Assembly: GCA_016630955.3 (NCBI GenBank)
Contig: CM049985.1
Location: 744,001 to 808,000 of the forward strand
Length of the DNA: 64,000 nucleotides
Source: Didymella arachidicola
Taxonomy: Eukaryota; Ascomycota; Dothideomycetes; Pleosporales; Didymellaceae
Direction: 5' to 3'
Below are positions 51,872 through 62,113 of the stretch, one piece after another. Under the pieces are notes generated by a model. It was not told the DNA's origin. It was given only the letters and a program-made list of their open reading frames with translations, and made no database searches. A program made the position numbers and the translations under genes. Numbering within the stretch: position 1 is the first letter of the stretch; each line of letters begins with the position of its first letter.

Positions 51872-54800
51872 TTGTTGCCCTTCATGAACACAGATATGGT
51901 CGACGATGACACGACCATCCGGATCGCCGAGCTCAGAGCTCAACTGGAAGCCCTTGAGGCCACTCTCGGTATATCGAACAAAGTCAGTGACGACTCAACC
52001 CACAAAAGCGTCGTTCAGCCTCCAGATACTTCCACAGTCAAGTTCGGTGGGGACGACCCTGAACACGTGGAGACTGTAAAAGCAGACAGCGCAACGCGCA
52101 CGGAGACAAGAGCCACTTCAGAGGACCAGCAAGCGATCAAGAACTCTAATGACAGACCAATACCTACACTACCGGAAATTATACCGCAATTGAATCTGGT
52201 GAACTGGACGCAATTCAAGAATACTATCTTGGATGAGACCAAACGGTACGCGATCGATGTGCTCGTTGGACCCACCAAGTACTCTAGGGATAAACGCGGG
52301 GAAGAGTCGAATCTTCAGCGAGGTGTATTTGAAAACTCCTCAGTGCCTATACCGACACAAACCGCCAAGTCACATGTGTCTGGCAAGCCGGAGATTGGCT
52401 CTGAGCATGCAGACTGCCAATTCGATATGCCAGAGAGGATTCGCATCAACTGCAGCAAACTGCTGGAAGCCTTATCAGCTACCACAGATATTTCCCTTGG
52501 GGTGGACAAATTGATCATACTCCGGCCGTACAAGCTACTGGTACGATACGATGAAGTCATACGACAGCGACTGAAAGCGCTGGACGAACAATACTCTGGC
52601 GCTCATATAGCTCCGCCGCAGCACCAACAAGTGAATGACGACCCAGCAGCTCATGATCTTGATATTACAGCTACGCAACCCTTCCTTGTCAATCAGCCGA
52701 TTGAATCCAAAGAAGGCACGAAACAAGACAGGAGCATTATTCTGGGACCTTCAGTTGATGATCAGGCACAGAATACAGAAACCGCAAGCCTCAGATGTCT
52801 TGTCGAATTCATGGACACTTACATCTCGACCGCGCAGATTCGCTCGCAAGTTGTTGAAAAAACCCGATTCCACAACCTTTGGTACGCTTATCGACCAGGC
52901 GACCTCATTGTCACGTGGAGAGATTTCGACGAAAAAAGAGGCCTAAGGTTCGATGGCTTTACCATGGAGTCAAAGTCTTCCAACCAAATATCTGCCAAAG
53001 GATCACCAAGTATCTGGAGGGTTCTTTCGGTCTCTAAGGGCCGATCGGCACTGCGTCCTCTCCATGCACTTGGGAAGAGCGGTCTACCAGGGCCGTTGAC
53101 CTCGGAAACGAACAAATTCTCGATTCTCTGCTACATGCTTGTTTATAACGGTATCTCGTACGGACCTCTTGAGCACACCTTCGAGATATCACCCTTCGAA
53201 GGTCAGAGGTACTTCAAAGACTTGGACCCCTGCCCCGCGAGATACGTTGCCGATTACAGTAGTATTGAAGCGCGAATGATAGATCGAGGTAAGAGGTTTG
53301 TTCGATACACCAGCCCTTCTCACTGCCTTTATGATGGAATGACATTGCTCAATCACCCCTGTGGAAGGCCCAAAGAATCTTTCCCAGGTATAGATAATAT
53401 CAAAGCAAGCCTTGTCAATGGCCACGTCATAGTAGACTTCAAGGAGGCTCGGAATGAAGATCCTACCTGGGTAGTCAGTCACAGTCTACCTGGACCAGTT
53501 CCCGATTCGGGCGATGAAACAACTGAATACTTTTCCGAGCCTACCTGGAATGAGGATTTGAAGATCATGTGGCATGCACCGAAGCCTGGGAGCATCTTCG
53601 CAGATCACCATCTTGATGCTGCAGATATGGAAGACTTTGTTGCGAGTAACCGGTTCCTTTCAGCTTACAAAACTTCCTTTGGAGAGGATTGTATTGACCA
53701 CCGGGCCTTTGAGAGCATTGATTTTGCCCTCCTACCGGACCGGGTTGTTGGGTTCGACTTGCACCGACGAAAATTTTGCTTCTTAGCTATGGACTGTCTG
53801 AAACCAGTACAGGTTAAGAAAGAAGGCTGGGCTGACCTAAAGCTGCCGCGGGGTCACAAACGTATGGTGCAAGCCCAGATCAAAACCCACCTCCTCGAGA
53901 AGCGAGCCTATGAAAATCATACATCACACGGTACTGAATTCGATCTAGTCCGTGGGAAAGGTTTAGGTCTTATAATTCTCCTTCACGGTGCTCCCGGCGT
54001 GGGAAAGACGTCGACTGCTGAGTGTGTCGCAGAGTCACTCCGGAAGCCACTCTACGCTATCACGTGTGGCGACCTTGGAGTAACGGCTCCCGTTGTAGAG
54101 AACGTCTTGAATAAGACGTTTGCGAAAGCCGAGCTATGGGACTGCGTACTGCTGCTTGACGAAGCCGACGTGTTCCTAGCTCAGAGGACAAGGACCGATC
54201 TGAAAAGAAACGCTATAGTATCAGGTACCGTTCCGTTCCATGAGTACTCAACTTACACCCGCTGACTGGAGCAGTTTTTCTTCGAGTGCTTGAGTATTAC
54301 AAAGGCATACTGATCTTGACGACTAATCGAGTGGGCGCATTCGACGAAGCTTTCAAATCACGCATTCATCTGCATCTCTACTACCCAGCGCTCAACAAGG
54401 CTCAAACGCGTGCAATATGGGAGATGAACCTTGACCGGGTCATCAATCGGAAACAAGGCAGAATCACAGCAGACAAACAGGAAATACTATGCTTTGCTGA
54501 GGGTCATTTCGAGCGACACAAGCGGAGCAACACGCAATGGAATGGGCGTCAGATACGAAATGCATTTCAGACAGCTGTAGCAATGGCTGAGTATGAAGTT
54601 CTCGAGGCGGCCGGGTTGGAAGAAGCCTGGGACGAAGGTGCGGCCTTGTCCAATACGAATGCGCAACTACATGTCGCACACTTCGAAATCGTTGCGGACG
54701 CCTCGACGCAATTTGACAGATACATCGAAGAAACGATCGGTAGTAACGACGCAGAGCGAGCATTTACAGATAGAGACCGAGCGGATCACTTCAGGTGGAT

Positions 54801-55242
54801 GGTGCCTTCCAATTCCCAGGCTCATCAGTACAATGCACAGTGGCCTCACGGAACACAAGGAGGGTCTGAGCTTTATGGACAATCAAGGCAGAACCCATTC
54901 GCGCCGCCCCCTGAAGTCAGGGTCAACGACTTCCGTGATACGCAAGGCACTTCGTATCAGCAGTCTCAGGCACGGTCCAGTCCGAGAGCAACTTGGTCAG
55001 GGATGGCTCCGACATCCAGACCGTTTGTGGAAGCAGCAGAAACCTCGTATCAATATCCCTCTCATGAACCGGTTGCTCAGAGCGGGAGGAACGTACAGCA
55101 CAACCCCGAAGGTGGTCCTCCCGGTTCATCATACGGCCATCATGAGGATGTATGGCCGCCTGCTTCACTAAGTCACAGATCCCCACCACGTGTGCCAGTG
55201 AACATGGGTCCAACTCAGCGACAAAATGATGACGCATGGTAG
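51872..55242 (+). CDS. AAA+ ATPase with DUF7025-like domain
   Basis: Exons 51872-54224 and 54275-55242 (50-nt intron, phase 1) encode 1,106 aa. The first ~40 residues form a short coiled coil (IAELRAQLEALEATLG). A long polar region leads to a DUF7025-like domain around residues 310-450 (HNLWYAYRPGDLIVTW, SNQISAKGSPSIWRV, LVYNGISYGPLEHTFEI). The single AAA module follows: Walker A LLHGAPGVGKTSTAE near 707, Walker B LLLDEADVFLAQRT near 760, sensor ILILTTNRVGAF near 795, then the lid helices. The last ~200 residues are Gln/Ser/Pro-rich and disordered. This DUF7025-AAA layout is common in filamentous ascomycetes but has no assigned role. All ATPase residues are present, in contrast to its divergent STAND-like neighbour. 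Confidence 0.9.
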
Positions 55243-55305
55243 CCTCAGCTTTCAGATGAATTGAAAGATAGCACGCAAGCTGGAGATGCGACTACTGTGT
55301 ATGAG

Positions 55306-56967
55306 CTAAGCTTCCTCCTTAATGCTAACTCGCATGACCATCCCGTCGACCGGCACACTCGTTACAGCCATGTTACTCCACACCTCCTTCTCAACCACAC
55401 CCTCAGCATCCGCCCGTCCCGTCAAGCCAACCTTCTCAAACGTGAAACCCCGCGCGACAGCCGAAACAACCATGAGTGCCTCTAGCATACCCAGCTCCTG
55501 CCCAATGCAGTTTCTCGGTCCACGCTCAAACGGGCGATACGCCCCCAGTGGTAGCTTTGCAACGTAATGTTCGTCCAGCCAGCGCTCCGGGTTGAACAGG
55601 TGAGCATCTGAACCCCAGATCTTTGGATTTCGGTGGATGAGGAAGTGGTTGACGTATACATACAGACCATCAATGTTGATATCGTGGGTAGGAAGCGAAA
55701 GCTTTATGGCAGCATGATCTGGAGCTGATCGCCCCGTCGAAGCCGGTGGATGTAGGCGAAGAGTCTCCTTGATGAAAGCCGTAGTATACGGCAGATTCGG
55801 TAGGGCGATAGTGCCGGATGCTGTCGTGGCGGACTCTTGAAACTTGTCTAGAGCCGAGAATGCGCCGGGACCGAAGGTTCTGTCATGCTCATCACGAAGT
55901 AGTCTCAGGAATCCGGCGTGTCGTTGGTCGTGTGAAGCCTTACTCATCTCGTAGCAAAGCCAGGACATGAGTGTTGCTGTAGTGTCCTGGCCAGCGAAAA
56001 GAAACGTCTTGAGCTGGTGCACACAGTTACGTATGAGTGCCTTACTGTGTGGGACATCGCTTGCTGCGAGCTGGATGATAGATCGAGACTCTGGTGAGTC
56101 ATTCAAAGAGCCGATGCAGCGTTTAACGATAGCCGTGAGCTTGTGATCGTAAACATACTCGAACAGAGATAGCTTGATCCGCCGACTCAGTTCGAAGAGA
56201 TCCAGGCCTATCAGTGACCCTTTCCCAAACACAAGTTTGCTGAGATCTCGACTGATGGTGATGAGACCTAAGCGTGACTTGCTCCCATGACCTTGCGGCG
56301 TGGACTGAGCTGCGAGGCTTGACCCAATGGCAACTTGAGTGATGATATCAAAAGTGAGGTCTCGAGCGAGGTCTGTCATTATGAATACGGCCCCAGTGTT
56401 TGCAAGGGCTCGCAGGCGATAGACAAAGATCTTCACTTCGGAAATTATTGGACCGGTAAGTGATCGTACATAATGAGGCTGAAATCCGGGATTGAAACGC
56501 TTGCGTGTCGCCCACCAATGCGCACCATTCACGGCAGCAAGACCTTCGGTGCCCAGTAACGGTATCATGCTTTCAACAGTGTTGGGCTGCTTGGGCAGAG
56601 AATACTTGAACCCCTCCGATGGGTTGGTTATGAACTCGGCGTGCTGCGGATCCGCTACAATGAGTAGTCCGTGGGGATGGACTGGGGCGAGATCAATCAG
56701 AAAGCAGCCTGGCTCACCAAGCTCTTGCCAAATCTCCTCAAAGCCATAATCCATGTGACGGTCTAAACTAGGATCTAGTCGTCTGCCGGCATTGACGATG
56801 TTGCCCCATATGGGATGCCGTGGAAGTGATGGGATGTCACGCCAGCTTGTGCGGATGCGATAGGCTCCATGAAGTGATCCAGAAAAGCGGTACAAGATGT
56901 ACAGTACCAATACGCTGATGAGCGTGCGTTTGAGGTTGTGGTAACTTGGGGGCTGCTCGGCTTCCAT
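55306..56967 (-). CDS. Cytochrome P450 monooxygenase
   Basis: A 553-aa microsomal P450 in one exon. A membrane anchor lies near residues 13-28 (LKRTLISVLVLYILYRF). Landmarks in order: I-helix FLFAGQDTTATLMSWL (oxygen activation), K-helix ETLRLHPP (ExxR), the NPERWLDEHY stretch, and the heme loop PFERGPRNCIGQELGMLE with the cysteine ligand. It is tail-to-tail with the AAA gene, with only 63 bp between stop codons. The CYP family and substrate cannot be assigned from motifs alone. A MITE (57499-57759) sits about 530 bp upstream of its start, in the promoter region. No defect is seen. Confidence 0.93.
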   Translation of the reverse strand: MEAEQPPSYHNLKRTLISVLVLYILYRFSGSLHGAYRIRTSWRDIPSLPRHPIWGNIVNAGRRLDPSLDRHMDYGFEEIWQELGEPGCFLIDLAPVHPHGLLIVADPQHAEFITNPSEGFKYSLPKQPNTVESMIPLLGTEGLAAVNGAHWWATRKRFNPGFQPHYVRSLTGPIISEVKIFVYRLRALANTGAVFIMTDLARDLTFDIITQVAIGSSLAAQSTPQGHGSKSRLGLITISRDLSKLVFGKGSLIGLDLFELSRRIKLSLFEYVYDHKLTAIVKRCIGSLNDSPESRSIIQLAASDVPHSKALIRNCVHQLKTFLFAGQDTTATLMSWLCYEMSKASHDQRHAGFLRLLRDEHDRTFGPGAFSALDKFQESATTASGTIALPNLPYTTAFIKETLRLHPPASTGRSAPDHAAIKLSLPTHDINIDGLYVYVNHFLIHRNPKIWGSDAHLFNPERWLDEHYVAKLPLGAYRPFERGPRNCIGQELGMLEALMVVSAVARGFTFEKVGLTGRADAEGVVEKEVWSNMAVTSVPVDGMVMRVSIKEEA

Positions 56968-57493
56968 CTTGTTGTAGGAATCTATTGCAAAGCTCGAAGA
57001 TTGAAAGCGGGGTTTTGAGAAGGCTGAGAGCTTCTTGTGGAAGGTGCCACAGCATGTTCCTGTTGTTGAGCCCTAAGATGTTGCCCTCTCACGCCTTCCA
57101 CGTCCTCACTGGCAATAACTTGGCCAGATATTGTGGCAGATGCCACAGAATGCACGAATTACATGGAAAATGCAGTCACCACGACTAGGTTGCTTCCTGG
57201 TACTCAGCAGTGCGTTCCAACCCTTCCGCATCACACATGTTGACCTGTGAGTCGTGGCCAACTAACTCTCAACTAAGCGCCTCATCAGCTAGCGGGGTAA
57301 GGCTCTCAGCAGATCAAGGGCTGATACTCAGGCAATGACCCTCTTGGGTTTGCATCGCTTTAGATGCGTAAAGTTGGACATTGTTGGTTGTGATGACTAT
57401 AATGCTGCTCGTCGTTCAGACCAGGACTTCTCACTGGCGGGCTTTCCGCATGCGCCGACAGCAAGCCCCTCGATTTCCGTGCGCGTTATCTAG
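56968..57493. other. Intergenic, promoter of the P450 gene
   Basis: About 530 bp with no gene recognised, lying between the P450 start codon and a MITE insertion. Confidence 0.5.
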
Positions 57494-57498
57494 CAGGC

Positions 57499-57759
57499 CT
57501 CTCATGTTGCAGAATAAACCGTCGATAAGCCCGGGCCACTTCGCATCATTAACATCGGATAGAATGAACTAGTATCGCGATTTCACAGCTAAGTGTTACT
57601 TGTTTAGTCTTATATTTATCATTAAATAGGTTAGATAAGCCTAATTTTATATAGTTAGTTTGTAATTTAACTCTCGCTATTGCGTTGTTGCTGAATCTTG
57701 CATCTTAATTTTCATGGGGTGGCCCGGGCTTATCGACGGTTTATTCTGCAACATGAGAG
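57499..57759. mobile_element. MITE, 261 bp, perfect 41-bp terminal repeats (copy 2)
   Basis: Terminal inverted repeats at 57499-57539 and 57719-57759 are perfect over 41 bp and begin CTCTCATGTTGCAGAA. The flanking duplication is CAGGC (57494-57498 and 57760-57764). The interior is very AT-rich and non-coding. Perfect arms suggest a young insertion. It is the same family as the element at 40345-40571, which also has a 5-bp duplication. Confidence 0.92.
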
Positions 57760-57901
57760 CAGGCTTCATCAACCTCACCCATTCGATCAACTTACATGCA
57801 CGAATGGATAATATTCGGAACAAGTTTTGAACCATTCCGAGCCTTCATGTTGAAGTTCTTTGATAGCAACCGCCAATCTGTGATGCATTTGCCACAAAGC
57901 A

Positions 57902-59233
57902 CTAGCCCTTGAAGAACCTGTTCTCCGGCCTGGGTAACCCAAGATGCTCCCTGAGCGTTGCGCCCTCATAGTCCTTCCTAAACAGTCCTCTGCGCTGCAG
58001 CTCTGGTACTAACTTCTGAGTTACATTGTTTAAGCCCTCAGGTAAGAATGGAAAGCCCACAGTGAAACCATCAGCGGCACCCTCTTTCAGCCAAACCTCG
58101 AAATCATCCGCAATGCTTTCTGCAGTCCCAACGAAGGCTAGACCGGCGTATCCGCCATAACGGCTTGCAAGTTGCCGGATCGTTAGACCTTCTTCCTCTG
58201 CGAGAGCTAAGACGGCAGCTCTTGCTGAGTGACTCGCATTCGTCTCTGGGAGGTCCTTCGGCAGGTAACCGTCAGGATCGTACCTCGATACATCTGTTCC
58301 AAGAGAAACGCTCAGGCTGGCAACTGCGGAATCTGAATGCGCCAGGCTATCCAGCCTAAGTCTCTTCTCCTGCGCATCTTCTTTTGTCTCGCCCACGATT
58401 ATGAGCGCTGCTGGCAAGATCTTTAGATGCTCAGGATTCCTTCCTGCTGCCTTGGTTCGGCCCTTGATGTCAGCGTACAGTGCCTTCGCAGCATCGATAT
58501 CCTTCGGAGCGCAGAACACCACCTCCGCCGTCTCAGCCGCCAGCTGCCTTCCGGGCTCGCTCTGTCCCGCCTGCACGATGACCGGCCACCCTTGAACCGG
58601 CCTTGCAATGTTCAGCGGCCCGCGCACTTTCAGATCATCGCCAGCATGATTCAGCACGTGCATCTTACTCGGATCGAAGTAAATTCCTGACTCCCGGTCA
58701 CGTACAAACGCATCGTCTGCGAATGAGTCCCAAAGCCCAGTGACCACATCGTAGAATTCCCGCGCGCGCTTGTACCGGTCTGAATGCTGAACATGCTCAT
58801 CGAGCCCAAAGTTCTTGGATGTTTCCGGGTTACCCGTGGTTACGATGTTCCATGCCGCACGCCCTTCGCTAAGATGATCCAGACTTGCGAATCGGCGCGC
58901 TACGTGATATGGCTCATCGTAAGTTGTAGTCGCTGTTGCTGCGAGCCCGATCCTATCTGTGACTTGAGAAAGCGCGGAGAGGAGTGTAAAGGGCTCGAAG
59001 GAAGTCACTGTATGGCTGCGCCGAAGTGCTTCGTCGGGCAGGTTGAGAACGGCAAGGTGATCGGCCATGAAGAACGCGTCAAACTTGGCGCGTTCAAGCT
59101 CTTGGATGAATGTCTTGAGATGCTTCAGATTGAAGTTCGCGTCTGGATAAGCTCCGGGGTATCTCCATGCGCCTGTGTGTAGCGACACTGGCCGCATGAA
59201 AGCTGTGAGATGGAGCTGCTTCTGAGGTGCCAT
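57902..59233 (-). CDS. FMN-dependent monooxygenase, luciferase-like (NtaA/SnaA/DszA family)
   Basis: A 443-aa flavin-utilising monooxygenase with the bacterial-luciferase TIM-barrel fold. It needs reduced FMN supplied by a separate reductase. Family members attack nitrilotriacetate, sulfur heterocycles or pristinamycin precursors, so the substrate here is open. Recognisable stretches: GAWRYPGAYPDANFNLKHL, FDAFFMADHLAVLN, SFEPFTLLSALSQVTDRIGL, EGRAAWNIVTTGNPETSKNFG and GWPVIVQAGQSEPGR. The start at 59233 (MAPQKQLHL) fits the family better than an in-frame Met 13 codons upstream. Length is typical (about 450). This bacterial-like enzyme class is common in ascomycetes, probably after old transfer. 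Confidence 0.9.
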   Translation of the reverse strand: MAPQKQLHLTAFMRPVSLHTGAWRYPGAYPDANFNLKHLKTFIQELERAKFDAFFMADHLAVLNLPDEALRRSHTVTSFEPFTLLSALSQVTDRIGLAATATTTYDEPYHVARRFASLDHLSEGRAAWNIVTTGNPETSKNFGLDEHVQHSDRYKRAREFYDVVTGLWDSFADDAFVRDRESGIYFDPSKMHVLNHAGDDLKVRGPLNIARPVQGWPVIVQAGQSEPGRQLAAETAEVVFCAPKDIDAAKALYADIKGRTKAAGRNPEHLKILPAALIIVGETKEDAQEKRLRLDSLAHSDSAVASLSVSLGTDVSRYDPDGYLPKDLPETNASHSARAAVLALAEEEGLTIRQLASRYGGYAGLAFVGTAESIADDFEVWLKEGAADGFTVGFPFLPEGLNNVTQKLVPELQRRGLFRKDYEGATLREHLGLPRPENRFFKG

Positions 59234-60468
59234 AATTGCTAGACCTGCAATATGTTCGGTAAGTTTAAACACCTATAATGTCCCATAGATAGCTCTTATA
59301 CTGATCGTGAGACCAGGTGTTGACACCGACACCGAGGCTTACAAATATGGTGAGGTGCCCGATCACGACATCACGCTTGGTGGGGTTTGTCGACCATCAT
59401 TGGTCTTGACATCCGGAAGCTCCCTTGTAGGCGTGACAACGTCAGTTGCACTCCACAATGTGCACAATTCTGTCCGGAGAACGAAACTCGGTGGTGGATT
59501 GCCTCCTACATATCGCCGTCTGCAGCAAGACTCGGGATGTGTAACGGCGCCTATGAGCTCACGAGATAATTTGGAGACGCAGAATATCACACTCAAAGGG
59601 CCGCCCCACACGATCGCCATGTCATACAGATTAGAGAAACTTAGTATGAGGAGTGCTTCTTACTTTGTGCTAGTCGTTTGTCTCCACGCAGAAGCTACCT
59701 CAGCTCTAAACGCAAGCAAGAGCTTCAGCGAGGATTTTAGAATGCTCCAAACCACGAGTTGTCGGCGCGATGCTCTGTCCAGTCCAGACACCATCCCGTA
59801 CGATGAGAGTTGCAAAGTGCGAATGCAAGACTATTACTTCTCTCATCCGGACTCTCAAAGCATGGCTTGAGGTAAGCCAATGCAGGAACGAGAGTCGTCT
59901 AGATGAGAGCACCCCCTGAGAGAAATCTTCTCACCCATTAGTCCCTCTAACCAAGACAACAATGCCTCAAAGCTGCGCACTGTCAACCTCAGATCAGTAG
60001 CGAAACTACTGTGCCACCAACGAATATCTGACCACTGGTTTAGATGTATAGCTGGGAGATCCGATCATCTCCGCGCGCTCCTGTGGCGATCTGGTGTTGC
60101 ACAGAATACACGACGCAATACTGAACGCATCAAAAACAAACCTCGTTTGAGGCGATGTGACTGCTACACTTGTCACTTATGATGTGATCCTAGTATCACC
60201 AGTTTAGTGTGATGTATTCCATTGCAATCAGTTCAAAGCTACGGCCACTATATGGATGCACTGTCAGATATGTCTTAAATACGCTCAGCCGTTCGCCGTA
60301 AAGATAGAAGAGAGCAAAGCAACGCTTTTGTCGGTCCCGCCGATTTGGAGTAAAAGAGCCAATCTGATCTCAAGATGCAGGAGAATCGCCAGAACGCCTA
60401 CGCTAAAGTCCCGAAGAGAGCCTAATCGTCACCGCTTTCACCACCGCCAGAATGCATGATTTCCTTCC
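59234..60468. other. Intergenic, 1.2 kb without a recognised gene
   Basis: A plus-strand frame at 59307-59870 (187 aa) overlaps several others and has no domain. Nothing else is seen. Confidence 0.45.
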
Positions 60469-62113
60469 TCACCAGACGTTCGCAGAGTCCCAAGAAGGAT
60501 CGCTGCCAGAGCCAGTATCGCCTGCACCGCTACCAGCACCCGGTCCAGCTCGGGGTGCTCCACGGCCAAGACGGCCACGAGCAGCTCCTCCGCCACGACC
60601 GCGAGACTCTGACATCAGGACTGTGTGGCCAGCTGCAGGTACAGGGGAAGTGCTAATGATGGCTTCTGGACAAGGAGTAGGTGTCATGGCCCAGTCTTGG
60701 TCATCATTGGATCTCGGAGGACTGAATGTCCCCGCAGACGCGACGGCGCTAGACGCAGTGCTACGAAGTAGGCGTACTGGCCGTTGGGGTACCAGTCGAA
60801 GACAGCACCCAAGTACCGGTTGAAGGCACGGAGATCCCACCAATCGCAGCCTGCATGTTGTGAACGAATGGAGCAGGCTGCTGCCACTGCGGATTTTGCT
60901 GGACAAGGCTGATTGCGTACTTGGCGTCGCTGAGCTTTTTCAGCGGCCATCCGACAGTGGTTGGCCAAGTGGACCATGGGTGGGCGTCGGATCCAGGACC
61001 CGCTGCGATCGCAGGCTTAAGAGTTTTGCCCTTCCTCATTGCGTCGAGGTAGCGACGCAGCCAAGCCTTGAACTTGGCTACGTGCTGGCAGAAGGTCTCG
61101 ATGTGGCTGGTGATGTTCGCCTCTCGATCCTCACCAACGTCGAACCTATCGCAGGCGGCACAACGTACATCAATAGCCCGACAAGTCTCGACTGAGTGAT
61201 CTCGTCCAGCGCAACGGATGCAGCAATGCTCAGTACCGTATGGTGCGCCAGAAACGGTCTTGCTCTTTGCTTCCACTTGATTAGCGACAGCTTGCATGGT
61301 GAGGCTGTCGGACTGTTGGAGAATCGCTGGCAAGATCATTTGAACGGCGCACATCATCGTCCTCGCTGCGTCGTTGCAGGCCGTGTGGTCATCAAGATGC
61401 TTGAAACCGAGGTTCTCGATCATCTTACGGAGGCCGATCTCGTTGGTCTCCATGCCGACAGGAGGTACCCAAACACCTGTCGCACGCGCCAAAGCTTGGG
61501 TGTCCACTTTGGCGACGAGTGTGAGGTTGTCAAGCAGGTTGTACTCTAGGCCCTGCTTGTTGGTGTTTTCGGTGTCGTGCCTCAGCGCGTGTCCGACGAT
61601 GATGACTGGACGCTTGCAGCCCTTCAGACTGGGGTCGTCCGTCTCAATCTCTTGATTCATCAGACTGTCAAGAATCAGACGTAGCTCCGCAAAAGAGGTG
61701 AAGGTGGTGTTGCCAAACCGGTTGCCAAGAGGACCTTTCGAGTCGACTCGATTCGACTTCAGATGAGCGTGCTCGACCACGCGGAAGTGGAGGAATTTGA
61801 GAGCCTCCTGAAGCTTCCAACCATGAGGTCCGGGAGGATGCACACGCTTCGCGGTTTGGCGGGAAATATATACCAGACCGAGCTCTGTCATCTGGTCTGA
61901 GTTCATGGTGTATGCTTCGGTATCGACACAAATGGTGAGAATGTGTTCGACGAGCGGCACAGCATCAAGAGGTGTTTGGAGCAGCCTTGGGTTGTAGGCG
62001 CCAAGTGCTTCACATAGGATCGTTCTCGGCGGAAGTCCGTTGTAGAACTCTCGCAGAGCCTCCAGTCTCTGCTCGGGAGAGGGAGACGCTGACGCCATCG
62101 CAGCGTAGGACAT
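60469..62113 (-). CDS. Gfd2/YDR514C-like DEDD nuclease-fold protein with zinc knuckle and RG-rich tail
   Basis: Residues ~50-270 show an RNase H-like exonuclease fold of the Gfd2/YDR514C type: DxE motif in ICVDTEAYTMNSDQMTELGL, second Asp region VIIVGHALRHDTEN, and late Asp in HTACNDAARTMM. A CCHC-like knuckle with additional cysteines (CCIRCAGRDHSVETC, RCAACDRFD) suggests nucleic-acid binding. The direct frame stops at 60761. Beyond it, another frame runs on to 60469 and ends with a Gly/Arg-rich tail (SRGRGGGAARGRLGRG), which looks like the true C-terminus. Joining needs a small intron (for example GTGGGA...GGCCAG, 66 nt) or an indel near 60760. The start at 62113 (MSYAAMAS) is preferred over 62179. 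Confidence 0.65.

Noticed and set aside
55306..59233. P450 plus FMN monooxygenase as part of a secondary-metabolite cluster
   Set aside because: No PKS, NRPS, terpene synthase or prenyltransferase is present in the window, so a biosynthetic cluster cannot be supported.
59307..59870. 187-aa plus-strand frame
   Set aside because: It overlaps other frames, has no domain and a mixed composition. It lies in the divergent upstream region of the FMN monooxygenase gene.
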